From NCBI GenBank assembly GCA_018398815.1, contig CM031614.1:51797582-51852778 (forward strand): a stretch of DNA of 55,197 bases, read 5' to 3'. The stretch comes from Conus ventricosus. Its lineage: Eukaryota > Mollusca > Gastropoda > Neogastropoda > Conidae. The notes under the pieces are model-generated. The model made no database searches, was not told where the DNA came from, and saw nothing but the letters and a program-made list of their open reading frames with translations. The position numbers and the translations under genes are program-made. This document shows positions 52,571-55,197 of the stretch, in pieces (position 1 is the stretch's first letter; each line of letters opens with the position of its first letter).

Positions 52571-54581
52571 TCCTCCCTACTTGTATTTTAATGATAGTCC
52601 GAGAGCTAGTCTTCCGAATGACGTGATCAGGAGGGACCTATGTGAAGCACGCCCAAATCAAAATAACTCGGCAACGAGGAAGGCTCCTTAGCTATGTGGT
52701 CTGTATAAGAAATCGCTCCAAAAAGAAAAAAAAAAAAGCGCCAGGAAAGAAACACATGTGTGCTGTGTCGCATCATGACAAGGCAAAGACGTTTAGGAAA
52801 GAGATTCAGCATCTCGTCTCATTTTCCCTCTGTTTGCCATTGTCGGAGTCCCGCCCGTTTGCCCTCACAGGTCACTTATCACTTTTACGCAGCAAAGTCA
52901 CGGGAGACGTGTCAACTGGCTGGGTGCCCTCTCTTAATGTCTGCTGTTCAGCGAGGGTCGGTTGATTGTCTGCACGAAAACCACCCTGTACACGCTACAG
53001 ACCTGACATTGTGACACGGTCATCGGCAAAGTGTGTCGAACAGACAGCCCTGCTGAGAACAGAAGGCAGACACAGAGAGCCAATCAGACCAACAGGAAGT
53101 GATGAATGCCTTCAGTAACTGCAATAGAGCGCTTACTAGTCAATGGCAAAAATACTTATCCTCGCCCTGCTGCTGTTGACACTGCGAAGTTTAAAGCAAA
53201 TACATGCAGGTTCATGCATTAAAAAAAAAAAGCTACGTGCAGGTAGTGTGCTGACCTCGCTACACAGTAGACAAGAAGAAGCTGGCATGCGGGGTAACTC
53301 GCGAGGTCAACCAATTAACTGAACAAATTCTCTCAGTGTGCTCGCTGACTGAAGTGGTCAGTGATCTGCGAGAGCGAAATGGACTGCGGTTGCGATGAAT
53401 AATGTAAAAGCGAGGCGCGATCCTTACCTTGCGCCCTCTACATCGTTGTCGTAGTGCACTGGCGAGCATTAACAGAGGCGCGTTTCATAACGGCGAAAGG
53501 CTAGAAATCTCGCGAGTTTGGGGAGTGGCGGCGTTTCATAGCACATGCTGGTGGCGAATGGTATGAGACACTGGCGAGAGACCGTTCGAATATTTGGGGG
53601 TCTATCGCGAACAAGAAAAAAAAAAAAAGAAAAAAAAAAAAAAGCCCGACAGCAGTGGTATCCTCTGATTGGTGCATGAAACTATCAGACTTCTCACTCT
53701 CCGACAATCAGGAGTTTGAAGAGGTAGCAACTTTCGTTTAAAACGTTATTTGCCTCACGCCTGTTCCTTTGCTCATGTCGCCTGTCGCTTCTCTTCACAC
53801 AAGCAAACGCTAGCCACGTACCATTTCTCGCGTCAATGAAATTCGCCTCGGGTTTCAGTGACCGAAGGCATGGGTAACAGCATCTGGCTGTTGTAAGTAG
53901 TCACCTACTTCAGAGTAGGATTTTGAAAAGTCATCATTAAATATCTGAATCGTTTCTTTTCCGTGTCAGCCGTGCATCTAGCGTCGCCATACGCATTTGA
54001 TGGATCTGTCTGTGAACGCTCGCATAACATCTCGCAGACATGTAAAATCCTATCACCAACATTTGGAAGAGAAGGCCAGCTGGGCTGTTGGTATGGATGA
54101 CACGTCGATCTCTTCAAATAGTATGCATCTTCTGAGAAAAAGAAATTTAAAGAATGACTGAAAAACTGAGTGGCCGAGAGATGTGAATATAGTTGGATAA
54201 TATAAATCTATTAGATAGAAAGGTCACTGTGCATATTATTTCTGGTACCGTATGATGCTGTTCAACTGCGCTTTCCTGTTAATACCTCCCTTCCCTCTTT
54301 CTCCCCTTTGTAAGAGTTCTTGGATTCATTGTGTTTTTTCTATCGTATCCATAGCAAGAAAAAGATATGCCTGAAGGTGCGGGTAGGACCCACACAAGTA
54401 CTGTCCTCAACCGCCGAACAACCAGCTGGGAGCAATCCTGCACCCACCCTCGGAAGCCTGCGCAGTGTTCACACAGGTGCAGGCACGCACAGGGCATTCC
54501 ATTAACACAGGAAGGGACATAATTGGGAGGGATATATTAGCAGCCTGCCCTGACCACCCCTACCCTCACCCCCTCACGTAC

Positions 54582-54924
54582 TTGGCCAGCTTCAGCAGCC
54601 GTTTCCCACACAGGTCGCAATGGCTGGAGGACCTCTTCTTCTGCAGGCCGGAGCCCGCGTGTATGTTGTGGTGGTGCGCCGTGCCGCTGCAGCTGTCCAG
54701 GATGTTGCTGCTGCTGCTGCTGCTGTTGAGGATGGGGGCGGAGTGACGGTTGGCCCGAAGGGCGGAGGGGCCCCAGTGGCCGCCCACGTCCATGATGGTG
54801 AAAGGAGTGGAGGCGACGTCAGCAGGAACTACTGCCATTCTGGAACATAGGAAAGTCTGCCGTTCTTGCTGAATTTGGTTCTGATAGCGTATGGCGCCAG
54901 TCTTAGTACGGTAGTTGTTTTCTA
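54582..54924 (-). CDS. Internal exon: N-terminal region and first zinc ligands (same gene)
   Basis: It is preceded by the acceptor TTTTCTATCCTCCGCAG (ending at 54925) and ends at CAA followed by GTACGTGAG (donor at 54581-54580). The frame reads NNYRTKTGAIRYQNQIQQER, MAVVPADVASTPFTIMDVGG, a run of six Ser and KKRSSSHCDLCGKRLLKLA. CDLC supplies the first zinc-binding Cys pair missing from the 51751 exon, and phase 2 here joins phase 2 there. GC-rich third codon positions support coding. An alternative start is the ATG at 54838 with the upstream part untranslated. The gene's 5' part lies beyond the window. Confidence 0.62.
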
Positions 54925-55118
54925 CTGCGGAGGATAGAAAAGAGGTTAGATGTGTCTGTGTCGATAGTTTATGAATCACTAATTGACTTTGACCTTTCTG
55001 GAAAATGTTCTGTGATGTAGATCAATGAAAGAATCACAATGATATCATCGTGAGTGTTTTGACGACGCACGGAGAGACTTATGGAAAAAAATGTACGTTC
55101 ACCGCTCCCCCCCTTCCT

Positions 55119-55168
55119 CCCCTCGCCCCCGCCCCTCGCCCCCGCCCCTCGCCCCCGCCCCTCGCCCC
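55119..55168 (+). repeat. 13-bp C-rich minisatellite
   Basis: About four units of CCCCTCGCCCCCG. The complementary strand has regularly spaced G runs and could form a G-quadruplex. Confidence 0.85.
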
Positions 55169-55197
55169 ATTCTGAATGCAAGGTCTTGCAGATTTGA

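Larger units (their letters stand above)
51752..54581 (-). other. Intron of the RING-like gene
   Basis: About 2.8 kb between matching splice sites. It contains (TC)n at 51978-52030, a 92-97 bp tandem repeat (52134-52415), a tRNA-like element (about 52470-52560) and poly-A tracts at 53219-53231 and 53618-53643. An open frame at 53905-54117 on the minus strand has no recognised domain. Confidence 0.55.

Noticed and set aside
53905..54117. Minus-strand frame in the intron with an exon-like look
   Set aside because: No splice sites of convincing quality and no domain, and the exon phases on either side already match without it.

Overview
This is animal genomic DNA, most likely from a marine mollusc. 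The evidence is indirect: the window holds a 2A-bearing APE-type LINE, Gmr1-type Ty3 elements, Penelope-like elements with hammerhead ribozymes and Maverick/Polinton pieces, together with very dense microsatellites. That combination is familiar from lophotrochozoan genomes; the species cannot be named from the sequence. There are no bacterial-type operons. Only three short stretches look like host exons: one sushi/CCP exon (11916-12091, +) and two exons of one zinc-binding, RING-like gene (54582-54924 and 51349-51751, both -). Nearly everything else is nested and decayed mobile DNA.

Layout. 1-4910: a degenerate LINE whose ORF1 side opens with a 2A translational-recoding peptide. 5950-9806: a Ty3-type LTR element with integrase ahead of reverse transcriptase (Gmr1 order), a SCAN-like Gag, a deleted RT core and one recognisable 3' LTR. 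10115-11135: a CR1-like LINE on the minus strand. 11916-12091: the sushi exon. 12303-15370: copy 1 of a repeat family rich in CCGTTA motifs, interrupted by a Tc1-type transposon (13102-14778) with perfect 27-bp terminal inverted repeats and a TA duplication. 15880-17508: the 5' part of a Tx1/L1-like LINE, interrupted by a 5'-complete I/Nimb-like LINE (17509 to about 23400). About 24420-29620: a stretch bounded by inverted repeats, probably an unrecognisable DNA transposon. 29630-30350: a Tx1-like LINE 3' part that could be the other end of the interrupted copy.

30489-32090 holds two Penelope-like ends in opposite orientation, one with a hammerhead ribozyme. The second copy shows that this part of the assembly (roughly 23.5-40.4 kb) has been altered in a characteristic way: single bases inside or next to homopolymers have taken the identity of their neighbours. 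Inside that zone a decayed Polinton DNA polymerase B (34920-37360) can still be read. 40420-41123 is a second, 5'-truncated Tc1-type transposase. 41426-44939 carries a Polinton integrase (+) facing two minus-strand Polinton-like genes, one split by a roughly 1-kb insertion. A 100-N gap follows (45098-45197), then more of the CCGTTA family (45198-48640) with a nested LINE fragment flanked by a 13-bp target duplication.

48640-55197 is a microsatellite-rich host region. It contains a hammerhead-like motif (48752-48822), a perfect 85-bp-arm palindrome carrying a Penelope hammerhead on both strands (49157-49331), and the RING-like gene with a tandem repeat and a tRNA-like element in its intron.

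Best candidates for something unusual are the CCGTTA family (architecture resembling Helentron-associated non-autonomous elements), the ribozyme motifs, the 2A LINE, the integrase-first LTR element and the Polinton cluster. The many poly-G tracts and the homopolymer bias mean that frameshifts anywhere in this window may be sequencing or assembly error rather than biology.
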